Origin: Actinospineispora spinosispora DSM 44797
GTDB lineage: Bacteria > Actinomycetota > Actinomycetes > Mycobacteriales > Pseudonocardiaceae
Length of the DNA: 46,789 bases
NCBI RefSeq assembly: GCF_000429025.1
Contig: NZ_AUBB01000049.1
Span: 1-46,789, forward strand
Direction of reading: 5' to 3'
Within the stretch, counting starts at the first letter, position 1. Each line of letters starts with the position of its first letter. Made by a program: the position numbers and the translations under genes. The notes under the pieces are model-generated. The model made no database searches and was not told the DNA's origin. It saw only the letters and a program-made list of their open reading frames with translations. Of the stretch, positions 1 to 7,561 are shown in pieces.

Positions 1-1723
1 GGGTGAGGTGCGGGTGGTGACCCGCATCGGGGACGGTCGTGACGGTGGCCGTGCCGGGATCGGTGACCAGGGGGTCGCGCTGGCCGACCACCAGATGGAC
101 CGGGACCTGAACCTCGGTGAGCAGTTTGCGCAGGTCTGCGCGTTCGGCGGGCCGGTTCGCGGCGCGCAGCCAGCGGGCCGTGCGGCGGGCGACACCGGGA
201 CGGTGCAGCTGGGCGGCGGCGCTGTCGATGGCCCGGCGGGCATCGTCGGAAGCGATCTGGGCCCCGAGCAGCGCGACCTCGAGACGATCAGCGGACATCC
301 TCCTGAGCAGCGGCCCGGTGCGCAGCGACCGTGAGGGTGTTCCCTGCAGGAAGTAGGGGGAGATCAGGACCAGCGCGTCGACGCGGTCGGGATGGGTCGC
401 CGCGTAGCGCAGCGCCGGCCCGGCGGCCGCCGAGTGGGCGACCAGGGTGGGCCGGGATCGCAGCGGTGCCAGCAGGTCGGTCAGCCAGTCCAGTGCGGTA
501 GCGCTCGTGGGTGCCGAACGACCCAGTCCCGGCAGGTCGGGGACCAGCACCGAGGCTCCGATGCGTCCCAGCAGGCCTTGCCACGACTCGCCGTCGAGCG
601 GCAGTCCGTGCAGCATCACGAGCTCGGGCGAGGTCCGGTCACCGGCGAGGTAGGTCCGGGAGCCCGCGACCTCGTGGAAGCCCCCGGGCAGCGAGGTCGA
701 GGGCGCGCCGAACCGGTCCGCCACGAGCCGGTCGGCCCACCGGCGCAGCGCGATCTCGACCGGAGGGTGCGCGAGCTCGGCGACCTCGGCGAGCTTCTCG
801 GCGGACGCCGTGTCGTACCGGTCCTCGGACAGGAACCCGAGAACCTCCCGGTTCGCGCCGGTCAGCGCGGTCGGCAGATGCCGGACCACCCCCACCGGCA
901 CCCGCAACCGGGGCGCGGGCACCCCGAGATGCCCGGCGAGCAGCCGGATCAGGTCGGGCAGCTCCGGCGTGTTCTCGTCGAGCACCCAGTGCGGACCGCC
1001 GGGCTCCTCGATCGCGGCGATGAACCGGGCGAGGTGGTCCACCGTCACCACCGGCACGAACGTGCGGGCGGTCCCCGGCAGCGCGGGAAGCCGGCCCGCC
1101 CACAGGTCGCGGACGATCTCCGCCGGGCCGATGTACTGGCCGGCCTCGCCGGTCGTCGAATGCCCGATCACGCCGCTGGGGTTCACCACGGCCAGCGGGA
1201 CACCCAGCTGCGCAGCGACGACCCGCACCGCCGCGTCGGCCTCGATCTTGGAACCCTCGTACGCCCCCTTGTCCCGGTAGAGCGCTGTCGCCTCGGGGTC
1301 CGGCAGCGGATACCTCGGCTGGTGCGCCCCGACGCGGTAGCCCGAGACGTGGATCAGTATGCGCAGGTCAGGGCGGGTGGCTGCCCAGCGCAGCACGGCG
1401 AGCGCGCCGTCCACGTTGACCGCTCGGGCCTCCTCGCGGCGCAGCCCGAACCGGTAGAAGCCCGCGGCGTTGACCACGTCGCGCACGGAGGCGAGCCGCT
1501 CCTCGTCCGCCGCGCTCAGCCCCAGACCCGCGCCGAGGGTGACGTCACCGGTCACGGTCCCGAACCGCTCGACGTCCGCGCCGTGGTCGTGCAGCCAGGC
1601 GCGCAGCTCAGCACCGCGGGCAGGGTCGCGCACGACGGCCGCCACCGTGCGCCCCCGCTCCAGCAGCTGCAGCACCGTCCACCTGCCGATGAATCCGGTA
1701 GCCCCGAACACCACCGAGTCCAT
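1..1723 (-). CDS. SDR-type epimerase fused to an alpha/beta hydrolase (3' end cut by window edge)
   Basis: The reverse strand is open from an ATG at 1723 to the left edge, giving 574 visible residues and no stop. Residues 1-13 carry the NAD(P) Rossmann start with GATGFIG at 7-13, and Y155-x-x-S-K159 fits the SDR catalytic YxxxK. After about residue 370 a second domain begins. It has an HGLP oxyanion region, a nucleophile elbow at HSAAAG with Ser431, a GQRDP acid motif and a final GHHPHL histidine, which is a complete alpha/beta hydrolase set. The protein is therefore an NAD-dependent epimerase/dehydratase joined to a hydrolase in one chain. The substrate is unknown. A cytoplasmic location is inferred from the lack of a signal peptide. 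The fusion reads through without a frame break. Confidence 0.85.
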   Translation of the reverse strand, partial: MDSVVFGATGFIGRWTVLQLLERGRTVAAVVRDPARGAELRAWLHDHGADVERFGTVTGDVTLGAGLGLSAADEERLASVRDVVNAAGFYRFGLRREEARAVNVDGALAVLRWAATRPDLRILIHVSGYRVGAHQPRYPLPDPEATALYRDKGAYEGSKIEADAAVRVVAAQLGVPLAVVNPSGVIGHSTTGEAGQYIGPAEIVRDLWAGRLPALPGTARTFVPVVTVDHLARFIAAIEEPGGPHWVLDENTPELPDLIRLLAGHLGVPAPRLRVPVGVVRHLPTALTGANREVLGFLSEDRYDTASAEKLAEVAELAHPPVEIALRRWADRLVADRFGAPSTSLPGGFHEVAGSRTYLAGDRTSPELVMLHGLPLDGESWQGLLGRIGASVLVPDLPGLGRSAPTSATALDWLTDLLAPLRSRPTLVAHSAAAGPALRYAATHPDRVDALVLISPYFLQGTPSRSLRTGPLLRRMSADRLEVALLGAQIASDDARRAIDSAAAQLHRPGVARRTARWLRAANRPAERADLRKLLTEVQVPVHLVVGQRDPLVTDPGTATVTTVPDAGHHPHLT

Positions 1724-1738
1724 GCCGCACTCCCTACC

Positions 1739-1774
1739 TAGACCGATCTACATAGTCCACTAAAAGTAGACCGA
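1739..1774. promoter_or_regulatory. Direct repeats upstream of the SDR-hydrolase gene
   Basis: TAGACCGA occurs at 1739-1746 and again at 1767-1774, 28 bp apart. The first copy is part of the dyad TAGA-CCGA-TCTA (1739-1750). They lie 16-51 bp upstream of the ATG at 1723 in a locally AT-rich stretch. This is a possible repressor site; no regulator gene lies next to it in the window. Confidence 0.3.
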
Positions 1775-1801
1775 CCATCATATTCCTGTCCAGCACCCAC
1801 C

Positions 1802-1854
1802 GGCACGAATGTGGCTTTAGGGACGTTGAACGTCCCTAAAGCCACATTCGTGCC
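1802..1854. repeat. Beta-family 53-bp palindrome, copy 1
   Basis: Two perfect 26-nt arms around a single central G at 1828, with ends GGCACGAATG and CATTCGTGCC. It lies between the start of the SDR-hydrolase gene and the stop of the DUF899 gene, so downstream of the latter. Related copies lie at 15114, 17903 and 43469. It can fold as a long hairpin but has no U-tract, so termination is only inferred. Confidence 0.9.
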
Positions 1855-1867
1855 AGGGCGGGCGGGG

Positions 1868-2614
1868 TTACGACGGGGTGGGGCGGGGGCGGGGGTCTGC
1901 TGGGTTGGCTTCCGTGGGGTCCTCCCACCATTGGGTGCCCGTTGTGCCGTCGTAGGCGTCGTGCCAGTTCCACCACACGTACGGCGGGGTGCGGGGGTGG
2001 TCTTCGGGGGAGTCCTCCCAGTTCTCCTGGCGGCCGAGCGCGGTCATGTCCAGGTAGGTCCAGGTGCTGCCGAGCGCCTCGTCGCCCCGGTTGTTGATGA
2101 AGTACGTGCGATACACCTGGTCACCGTCGCGGATGAACGCGTTCGTGCCGTGCCACTGGTCCACGCCGAAGTCGATGTCGAACCACGAGCCGCCGCCGTC
2201 GGTCATCGTGACCCAGGGCATCGACCAGCCCATCCGTGTCTTCAGCCGCTCGATGTCCGGACGCGGCGCCCGGGTGGCGAACACGAGCGTGGTGTTGCGG
2301 GCGTTCAGGTGCGCCACGTGCCCGACCTGGTCGGCGATCATCGAGCAGCCCGGGCAGGCGTGCTCCGGCCAGCCGTGCACGCCGGGTTCGAAGAACGCGC
2401 GGTACACGATCAGCTGCCGCCGGCCCTCGAACAGGTCCAGCAGGCTCACCGCACCCTGAGGCCCGATGAACTCGTAGTCCTTCTCCACCGCCACCCACGG
2501 CATCCGCCGCCGCTGTGCGGCCAGCGCATCCCTGGCACGGGTGAACTTCTTCTCCTCGACCAGCATCCGCTCCCGCGCGGCGTCCCATTCCGCCGCCGAC
2601 ACGACCGTGCTCAT
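1868..2614 (-). CDS. DUF899 family thioredoxin-like protein
   Basis: The 248-residue product fits the DUF899 family of predicted thioredoxin-fold proteins of unknown role. It has a CPGC motif at about residues 87-90, in the position of a redox CxxC, and many aromatic residues in the C-terminal third (YVWWNWHDAY near 215). There is no signal peptide. The ATG at 2614 overlaps the stop of the upstream SDR gene in an ATGA junction, so the two are probably co-transcribed and translationally coupled. The pairing suggests a redox or detoxification unit, but the substrate is not known. The tail after about residue 230 is rich in Pro and Asp and poorly conserved in character. Confidence 0.85.
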   Translation of the reverse strand: MSTVVSAAEWDAARERMLVEEKKFTRARDALAAQRRRMPWVAVEKDYEFIGPQGAVSLLDLFEGRRQLIVYRAFFEPGVHGWPEHACPGCSMIADQVGHVAHLNARNTTLVFATRAPRPDIERLKTRMGWSMPWVTMTDGGGSWFDIDFGVDQWHGTNAFIRDGDQVYRTYFINNRGDEALGSTWTYLDMTALGRQENWEDSPEDHPRTPPYVWWNWHDAYDGTTGTQWWEDPTEANPADPRPRPTPS

Positions 2615-3336
2615 GACGCCACCGCCTCGGCGGTCATGAGCGCCGCGAACTGACGTTCCAGCCCCTTGGCCATACCGGCGCGCCAGCCGTCCGCGAGGGA
2701 CTGGGCCATCGGGTCCGGGAAGATCTCCTCGTCACCCCGGGCCGCCCCGTCGAAGATCGCCCGCGCGACCGACTCCGGTGAGGCCTTCGGAATGTCCAGA
2801 CCCCGGGACATGTCGGTGTCCACCGGCCCGGTCAGCACCGCGTGCACCCTCACACCCTGCTCGGACAACAGCGCGCGCAGCGACAGCGACAGCGAGAACG
2901 CCGCCGCCTTGGAGATCGAGTACGACGGGATGAGCGCCAGCGGGGCGAGCGCCATGACCGACAGGACGTTGACGACCGCGCCCCGCGACTCGGTCAGCCT
3001 CGGCAGGAAAGCCCTGGTCACGTCGAACGTGCCCAGCAGGTTCACCGCGAGCTGCTGGTCGAGCGCCTCGCGGCCGCTCAGGTCGTCGTACTGCGCCAGA
3101 CCGGCGTTGTTGATCAGCATGTCGAGCGAGCCGACCTGTTCGGCGGCCGCGACGATCTGCGCCGGATCGGTCACGTCCATGATCAACGGCGTGACCCGGT
3201 CGTCGCCGTGGGCCAGCGGCCGGCGCGTCCCGGCGTACACCCGCCGGGCGCCGCGCCGCAGCGCCTCGTCGACCAGCGCCTTGCCGATCCCACGATTGGC
3301 CCCGGTCACCAGGACCGTCTTGTCCGCGATCGTCAT
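2611..3336 (-). CDS. Short-chain dehydrogenase/reductase
   Basis: A 241-residue classical SDR from the ATG at 3336, chosen because AAGGAGG lies seven bases upstream; a longer open frame upstream lacks a better site. Residues 10-18 contain VTGANRGIG, the NAD(P)-binding TGxxxGIG motif, followed by NNAG in the middle. The catalytic tetrad is visible as a Ser in the NVLSVMA segment and Y-S-I-S-K. It reduces or oxidises a carbonyl/alcohol; the substrate is unknown. It is the first gene of a two-gene operon with DUF899 and is divergent from an ECF sigma factor, with a nested dyad in the shared promoter. Control by that sigma factor is a reasonable inference. Confidence 0.9.
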   Translation of the reverse strand: MTIADKTVLVTGANRGIGKALVDEALRRGARRVYAGTRRPLAHGDDRVTPLIMDVTDPAQIVAAAEQVGSLDMLINNAGLAQYDDLSGREALDQQLAVNLLGTFDVTRAFLPRLTESRGAVVNVLSVMALAPLALIPSYSISKAAAFSLSLSLRALLSEQGVRVHAVLTGPVDTDMSRGLDIPKASPESVARAIFDGAARGDEEIFPDPMAQSLADGWRAGMAKGLERQFAALMTAEAVAS

Positions 3337-3370
3337 GTGTCCTCCTTGTGGGGTGCCTTCGCCGGTGAAG

Positions 3371-3420
3371 ACACCGCGACCGGAGCAAACTGGGCGCCCA
3401 GTTCGCGGCCGCCGCGGTGT
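3371..3420. promoter_or_regulatory. Nested dyad in the divergent SDR/sigma promoter
   Basis: A perfect 16-bp palindrome AACTGGGCGCCCAGTT (3388-3403) sits inside outer arms ACACCGCG (3371-3378) and CGCGGTGT (3413-3420). Both are centred exactly on 3395.5. The intervening 9-bp segments also match at five of nine positions. It lies between divergent starts at 3336 and 3449, where a dimeric regulator could control both operons. Confidence 0.5.
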
Positions 3421-3448
3421 CGGTACGACCAGGGGCGAGAGGAGCGAG

Positions 3449-4444
3449 ATGAACGACGGCCTGATCACTAGGGCTCGGTCCGGCGACAGCGACGCGTTCG
3501 AGGCGCTGACCCGGCCGTACCACCGTGAGCTGCAGGTGCACTGCTACCGGATGCTCGGCTCGTTCCAGGACGCCGAGGAGGCACTGCAGGACACGTTGCT
3601 GTCCGCGTGGCAGGGGCTCGCGGCGTTCGAGGGACGTGCCTCGGTCCGCACCTGGCTGTACCGCATCGCGACGAACCGCTGCCTCAACATGCTTCGCTCG
3701 GCCACCCGGCGCCCGGCCAAGGAGTGGGACATGTCCCAGATCGAACTGCCGGAACCGACCGGTCTCGGCGAGGTCGTGTGGCTGCAGCCCTACCCCGACA
3801 CGCTCCTCGACGGCGCGCTCGGCACCCGCCCTGGCCCGGAGGCGCACTACGAACAGACCGAGGCGATCTCGCTGGCGTTCGTGACCGCACTGCAGGTCCT
3901 GCCCGCGCGCCAGCGTGCCGTGCTGATCCTGCGCGAGGTGCTCGGCTACCGCGCGACCGAGGTGGCCGACATGCTCGACTCGACCGTCGAGTCGGTCACC
4001 AGCGCCCTGAAGCGAGCCAGGTCGACGCTGAACCAGCGTCTACCGCCGGCCGAGGACCCGCCCGCCCCCGACTCCGCCGAGGAACAGGCGCTCGTGGCCC
4101 GGTTCGTCCGCGCCTACCAGGCGGGCGACGTCGACGAGCTGGTCACACTGCTCACCGAGGACGTGCGGCTGTCCATGCCGCCGATCCCCCTGGAGTACGA
4201 GGGACTGGACGCCGTGGCGCACTTCTTCGCCAGCACCATCGGCAAGGGCCGCACCTACGAGCTGGTGCCGACCCGCGCCAACGGCCAGCCCGCGTTCGGC
4301 GCCTACCTACGAGCGGCCACCGGCGTCCGCCACGGCGCGGGCCTGCTGGTCATCGGCCTGTCCGGCCCCCGAATCCGGGAGATCACCCGCTTCGAGACCA
4401 GCGCCCTGCCCTGGTTCGGCCTCCCCCGCTCCCTCCCGTCCTGA
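3449..4444 (+). CDS. ECF sigma factor with SnoaL-like C-terminal domain
   Basis: A 331-residue sigma-70 family factor. The ATG at 3449 follows GAGGAG. Region 2 occupies about residues 10-75 (HCYRMLGSFQDAEEALQDT, then RTWLYRIATNRCL), and region 4 about 135-190 (LPARQRAVLILREVLGY, then a helix-turn-helix). Residues 205-331 form a SnoaL/NTF2-like domain (PLEYEGLDAVAHFF). In this sigma type the tail is known to replace a separate anti-sigma factor and tune activity. Two more factors of the same build lie at 5833 and 11220. It is divergent from the SDR-DUF899 operon, its likely target. The end is followed by a long hairpin shared with the convergent methyltransferase gene. Confidence 0.92.
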   Translation: MNDGLITRARSGDSDAFEALTRPYHRELQVHCYRMLGSFQDAEEALQDTLLSAWQGLAAFEGRASVRTWLYRIATNRCLNMLRSATRRPAKEWDMSQIELPEPTGLGEVVWLQPYPDTLLDGALGTRPGPEAHYEQTEAISLAFVTALQVLPARQRAVLILREVLGYRATEVADMLDSTVESVTSALKRARSTLNQRLPPAEDPPAPDSAEEQALVARFVRAYQAGDVDELVTLLTEDVRLSMPPIPLEYEGLDAVAHFFASTIGKGRTYELVPTRANGQPAFGAYLRAATGVRHGAGLLVIGLSGPRIREITRFETSALPWFGLPRSLPS

Positions 4445-4453
4445 CCCCGGCCC

Positions 4454-4523
4454 ACTTCGCACACCCTCGTGCTGCGTCGCACACGTCCGGACATGTGCGA
4501 CGCAGCACGAGGGTGCGCGAAGT
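4454..4523. terminator. Long hairpin between convergent genes
   Basis: Arms of about 30 nt (ACTTCGC... at 4454 to ...GCGAAGT at 4523, centred on 4488.5) with few mismatches, including the repeated GTGCTGCGTCGCACA segment. It separates the sigma stop (4444) from the methyltransferase stop (4532). A bidirectional transcription stop is plausible, though no U-tract follows. It belongs to neither main palindrome family. Confidence 0.6.
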
Positions 4524-4531
4524 CGCCCGGG

Positions 4532-5059
4532 TCAGTGGTCGCGTTGGGCCGTGAGCACGACGACCGGGCCGCTCTGGCCGTCCGCGGGCAGCCGTAGCTC
4601 GGCTGTGGGGCGCAGGCCTGCGTTCTTGATCAGCTCGGCTAGCTGGTCCGGCTGCCACCGGTAGGTCGTCCAGCTCACCGCTACACCGCCGTAAGCCTCG
4701 GTGCGGGCCACGTCGCCGTCACCCACGTGCGTCGCGATGATCAGCTGTCCGCCGGGCTTGAGCGCCCGAGCGAACAGGGACAGGACCTGCGGCAGAACAT
4801 CGCGCGGCAGGTTGAACAGCGACCGCCAGCCCAGAAGCCCGGCGAACGAGGAATCGGCCAGCTCCAGCTCGGTCGACGACGCCACCTCGAAGCGACACGC
4901 GGGATACAACCGGCGCGCGTGCTCGATCATGCGTGGCGACAGATCCACGCCGGAGACGTCCACACCGCGCTCGGCCAGATACGCGGTCACGGTGCCGGGA
5001 CCGCACCCGACGTCCAGCACCGGCCCCCGCCCGCCGACCGCATCGGTTCGACCGACCAT
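4532..5059 (-). CDS. Class I SAM-dependent methyltransferase, probably 5'-truncated
   Basis: The 175-residue product starts only 13 residues before motif I (VLDVGCGPG), whereas relatives usually have 40-60 residues there. Upstream of the ATG the same frame still reads like the family's N-terminal helix (DALVSP directly before the Met) but is stopped by an in-frame TGA nine codons before the Met. The rest is intact: GVDLS acidic motif, the LKPGGQLIIATHVGD strand and a complete C-terminus. The reaction would be SAM-dependent methyl transfer to an unknown small molecule. It may be a decayed remnant or a gene that now starts late. The short coiled-coil gene upstream on the same strand is 39 bp away. 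Confidence 0.65.
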   Translation of the reverse strand: MVGRTDAVGGRGPVLDVGCGPGTVTAYLAERGVDVSGVDLSPRMIEHARRLYPACRFEVASSTELELADSSFAGLLGWRSLFNLPRDVLPQVLSLFARALKPGGQLIIATHVGDGDVARTEAYGGVAVSWTTYRWQPDQLAELIKNAGLRPTAELRLPADGQSGPVVVLTAQRDH

Positions 5060-5098
5060 AGGAGAGACGAGCGCGTCTATATATCAGCGAGTGTCGGG

Positions 5099-5284
5099 CT
5101 ACTCCGGATCGACGACGAGTCCTTGTTTCTCGAGCTGCGCGGTCATGGCACGCCGGAGCCAACGCACGTCGTTTCGGGTTTCGACCACTGTCGTGATCAG
5201 GGCGGTGATGTCTTCTTCGGCCCGCTGCGCTCGTGACTCCAGGCCGCGAACTCTGGCTTCGAGGTCCGCGAATGTCGTTGCCAT
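5099..5284 (-). CDS. Small coiled-coil protein of unknown function
   Basis: A 61-residue product starting MATTFADLEARV at 5284, chosen over a much longer upstream frame because a GGGGGAG site lies just before this ATG. Residues 5-50 show heptad spacing of Leu, Val and Ile (FADLEARVRGLESRAQRAEED) with alternating charge, typical of a coiled coil. No catalytic motif, membrane segment or signal is visible. It sits 39 bp upstream of the truncated methyltransferase on the same strand. I do not recognise the family; a regulatory or scaffolding partner is possible but not shown. Confidence 0.6.
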   Translation of the reverse strand: MATTFADLEARVRGLESRAQRAEEDITALITTVVETRNDVRWLRRAMTAQLEKQGLVVDPE

Positions 5285-5404
5285 GTGCTGCTCCCCCTCG
5301 CACTGCCGGACGGTCACTGTACCGCCTGCCGCGCGACGGCGATTCCTTCCCAGGGGTGAGCGGGTCTGTCCTGGTGACCGATCGGTTCGACGAGAGGGAA
5401 ACGA

Positions 5405-5797
5405 ATGAGTGTCACCACCGAGGTTGTGGCCGACGCGGTACGTGCCGTGTTCGACGAGTTGTCGAGGACATGGGCTGCGGGCGACGGGGACGGGTTCGCG
5501 GCGCATTTCGCCGACGACGCGACCGTGGTCCTGCCAGGCGCCCACCTGCCGAGCAGGGACGCGATCCGCGCGGGCATGACCGCCGCGTTCGCCGGGCCGC
5601 TGAAGGGCACGAGCCGTAGCCACCAGGTGCTGAGCGCCCGCGCGCTCGGCACCGACGCGGCGGTCGTGGTCACCGACAGCCGCACCGAGTTCGCGGGCTC
5701 ACCGGGTCCGGCGGAGTGGGCGACCTGGGTGTTCACCAGGCGCGACGACCGGTGGCTGGTGGCGGCCTACCACGGGTGCCCGCAGGCCTCGGCCTGA
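5405..5797 (+). CDS. SgcJ/EcaC-type SnoaL-like protein
   Basis: A 130-residue single-domain NTF2-fold protein. An N-terminal helix (ADAVRAVFDELSRTWAAGDGDGFAAHFADDATVVLPG) leads into the beta-sheet, and it ends WLVAAYHGC. This pattern matches the SgcJ/EcaC/SnoaL-like small proteins found next to biosynthetic and stress genes; most have no proven reaction. The ATG at 5405 follows GAGGGAAACG. It ends 35 bp before the convergent end of the second ECF sigma factor, with a short GC hairpin between. The placement beside a sigma factor that itself carries a SnoaL tail suggests a functional link, which is inference. Confidence 0.8.
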   Translation: MSVTTEVVADAVRAVFDELSRTWAAGDGDGFAAHFADDATVVLPGAHLPSRDAIRAGMTAAFAGPLKGTSRSHQVLSARALGTDAAVVVTDSRTEFAGSPGPAEWATWVFTRRDDRWLVAAYHGCPQASA

Positions 5798-5805
5798 CAA
5801 CGAGA

Positions 5806-5830
5806 GGCGGCGGGCCCCGGGCCCGCCGCC
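5806..5830. terminator. GC-rich hairpin between convergent genes
   Basis: GGCGGCGGGCCC and its exact reverse complement flank one central C. It sits between the stop at 5797 and the stop at 5833 of convergent genes. The position and full symmetry suggest a bidirectional terminator of the actinobacterial type without a U-tract. Confidence 0.6.
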
Positions 5831-5832
5831 GC

Positions 5833-6852
5833 TCAGCCCAGCACCTCCGGCAGGCCACACACCGGGAACAGCCGGGGGAGATGGAACAGGTTCATCTCGG
5901 TCACCACCTCGGCCGAGACGGTCAGGACGAGCAGCGCGAACGGCTGGTAGCGCCCCTGATCGTCGCGGATGTAGACACCGGCAGCGGGCTGCCGGTTCGC
6001 CGACGTGGCCACCGCACGCATCCGTCCCCGCATCCCCGCGCTGAACGCGTACCGGGACAGGAACGTCTCGATCGCCTCCCGCCCGTCGTACCAGGACGGC
6101 GTCGGTGGCATGACGAGACGGGCGTCCGCGCCGAGCAGCGCGGCGACCGCGGCGGCGTCGGTGCGCTCCCACGCGTCGACCATCTGCTTCAGCAGCGACC
6201 TCTCGGCCTCGCTGATCAGCGTGATCGCGTGTCGATCGGCCTCGTGCGCCACCCAACGCCCCCGGAGAGTCTCCCTGGCGCGCTGCAACGCGCTGTTGAC
6301 CGACACCACCGTCGTGTCCAGCGACCTCGCGGTGTCCTTCGCCGACCATTCGACGACGTCACGCAGGATCAGCACCGCACGCTGACGCGGCGGCAGGTAC
6401 TGGATCGCGGCCAGGAACGCCAGCTCGGTCGCCTCCCGCCGGATCAACCGCGCCTCCGGATCCACCCCCGCCGCCACGACGTTCTCCAGCAGCCGATCGG
6501 GGTAGGGCTCCAGCCAGGCGAGGTCGGTCGCGGGGGAGGGCTTCACCCTCGGATCGGCCGGCCCGCTGACCTGCGGCGGAACCACCCGCCGGGGCCGGCG
6601 CCGCAGGGCGTCCAGGCAGGCGTGCGTGGCGATCCCGTAGAGCCACGCACGCAACGTCGAACGCCCCTCGAAGGTCGCCCGCTTCGACCACGCGCGCAGG
6701 AACGTCTCCTGCACCAGATCCTCCGCGTCCTGAATGGATCCGAGCATCCGGTAGCAGTGCAGGTGCAGCTCCGCGCGGTGCCGTTCCACCAGTTCCGCGA
6801 AGGCGGTGTCGTCGTCCACATACGTGAGACGCGCGCGGGACCGAGAACTCAT
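5833..6852 (-). CDS. ECF sigma factor with SnoaL-like C-terminal domain
   Basis: A 339-residue factor. Region 2 lies at about 15-85 (LHCYRMLGSIQDAEDLVQETFLRAW, RAWLYGIATHACLDALR), region 4 at about 150-205 (LPPRQRAVLILRDVVEW), and a SnoaL-like tail from about 215 (MPPTPSWYDGREAIETFL). The WLEPYPD linker before region 4 is shared with the factor at 3449 (WLQPYPD), so they are close paralogues. The ATG at 6852 is overlapped by the inverted repeat GGACCGA-N7-TCGGTCC. It is divergent from a tautomerase-like gene, which may be a target. No anti-sigma gene is nearby, consistent with tail-based control. Confidence 0.92.
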   Translation of the reverse strand: MSSRSRARLTYVDDDTAFAELVERHRAELHLHCYRMLGSIQDAEDLVQETFLRAWSKRATFEGRSTLRAWLYGIATHACLDALRRRPRRVVPPQVSGPADPRVKPSPATDLAWLEPYPDRLLENVVAAGVDPEARLIRREATELAFLAAIQYLPPRQRAVLILRDVVEWSAKDTARSLDTTVVSVNSALQRARETLRGRWVAHEADRHAITLISEAERSLLKQMVDAWERTDAAAVAALLGADARLVMPPTPSWYDGREAIETFLSRYAFSAGMRGRMRAVATSANRQPAAGVYIRDDQGRYQPFALLVLTVSAEVVTEMNLFHLPRLFPVCGLPEVLG

Positions 6853-6858
6853 CGGTCC
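6838..6858. promoter_or_regulatory. Inverted repeat over the sigma factor start
   Basis: GGACCGA (6838-6844) and TCGGTCC (6852-6858) are exact reverse complements separated by seven bases and straddle the ATG at 6850-6852. It may be an operator or a translational hairpin over the start. Confidence 0.35.
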
Positions 6859-6925
6859 GGTGAGTCCGGGGCCGGTTCCGCGTCACACGGGTGGGAAACA
6901 CATCCCGGAGGAGGAGATTCCAGCC

Positions 6926-7333
6926 ATGCCCCAGTTCTTCATCGACGCCCCGATCGGCCTCGACCCGGACACCAAGCAGACGATGATGGAGGAGATCACC
7001 CAGGCGATCGACGCCGCCTACCACATCCCCGACGTGCGCATCTGGCTGCGCGAACACAACCCGGCGAACGTCGCCCAGGACGGCCGTATCCAGGCCGAAC
7101 CGGTACGGCCGGTGTGCTTCCTGGAAGCACCGGAGCTGGACAGCGTCGACGCCCGCAGGGACCTGTCCGCCAAGATCCACGCCGCGATCGGCACGGCCTA
7201 CAAGGGCCTGGCCAACACCGACGAGACGCTCATCCTCATGAATTTCTACCCCCTGGAGAGCGCCGGGTTCGCCGGGCGCATGCAGTCCGACAACCCGGAC
7301 TTCGTGGCCGCGCTCAGCCAGCTCAACGCCTGA
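6926..7333 (+). CDS. Tautomerase superfamily protein
   Basis: A 135-residue protein. The ATG at 6926 is preceded by GGAGGAGGAG. Pro follows the initiator Met (MPQFFIDAPIGL); after Met removal this would be the catalytic N-terminal proline of 4-oxalocrotonate tautomerase and cis-CaaD relatives. The length of about 135 fits the fused-dimer (two beta-alpha-beta unit) subfamily. It may isomerise an unsaturated keto acid or act as a promiscuous hydratase; the substrate is unknown. It is divergent from the SnoaL-tailed sigma factor at 5833-6852. Its stop lies 4 bp before an alpha-family palindrome shared with the convergent DUF397 gene. Confidence 0.8.
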   Translation: MPQFFIDAPIGLDPDTKQTMMEEITQAIDAAYHIPDVRIWLREHNPANVAQDGRIQAEPVRPVCFLEAPELDSVDARRDLSAKIHAAIGTAYKGLANTDETLILMNFYPLESAGFAGRMQSDNPDFVAALSQLNA

Positions 7334-7336
7334 CAG

Positions 7337-7382
7337 CTCGTGAGTGGTACGGGCGCCTATAGGCGCCCGTACCACTCACGAG
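7337..7382. repeat. Alpha-family 46-bp palindrome, copy 1 (subtype 1)
   Basis: A perfect palindrome: 23-nt arms with CTCGTGAGTG/CACTCACGAG ends and CTATAG at the centre (7359.5). The same 46 bases recur at 19639-19684. It separates convergent genes and supplies the TGA stop of the DUF397 gene (7376-7378). Confidence 0.95.
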
Positions 7383-7561
7383 TCTTTTGTGCTGGTGGTG
7401 AAGGACTGCCACTGGGCGTGGGTGAACTTCAGCCTCGGGCCGTCCGGGTTCTTGCTGTCGCGGACCAGCACACCCTGCGCGGTGCGGGCCCATTCGACGC
7501 AGTCGCCACCGTTGCCGCCGGAGTAGGTGCTCTTGACGAAGCGTGGCTCGGTATCGGTCAT
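7376..7561 (-). CDS. DUF397 domain protein
   Basis: A 61-residue DUF397 protein with the typical core F-x-K-S-x-Y-S-G-G-x-G-G-x-C-V-E (residues 8-23) followed by VLVRDSKNPDGPRLKFT and a Trp near the end. These small actinobacterial proteins pair with XRE/DUF5753 regulators and are thought to modulate them in differentiation or secondary metabolism. Here the ATG at 7561 overlaps the stop of the regulator in an ATGA junction. The last Ser codon and the TGA stop come from the alpha palindrome at 7337-7382, so insertion of that element may have set the present C-terminus. Confidence 0.9.
   Translation of the reverse strand: MTDTEPRFVKSTYSGGNGGDCVEWARTAQGVLVRDSKNPDGPRLKFTHAQWQSFTTSTKDS

Noticed and set aside
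392..1741. A 449-residue plus-strand open frame
   Set aside because: It is antisense to the SDR-hydrolase gene, has Arg/Gly/Pro-rich composition and no domain pattern; it is a GC-bias shadow.
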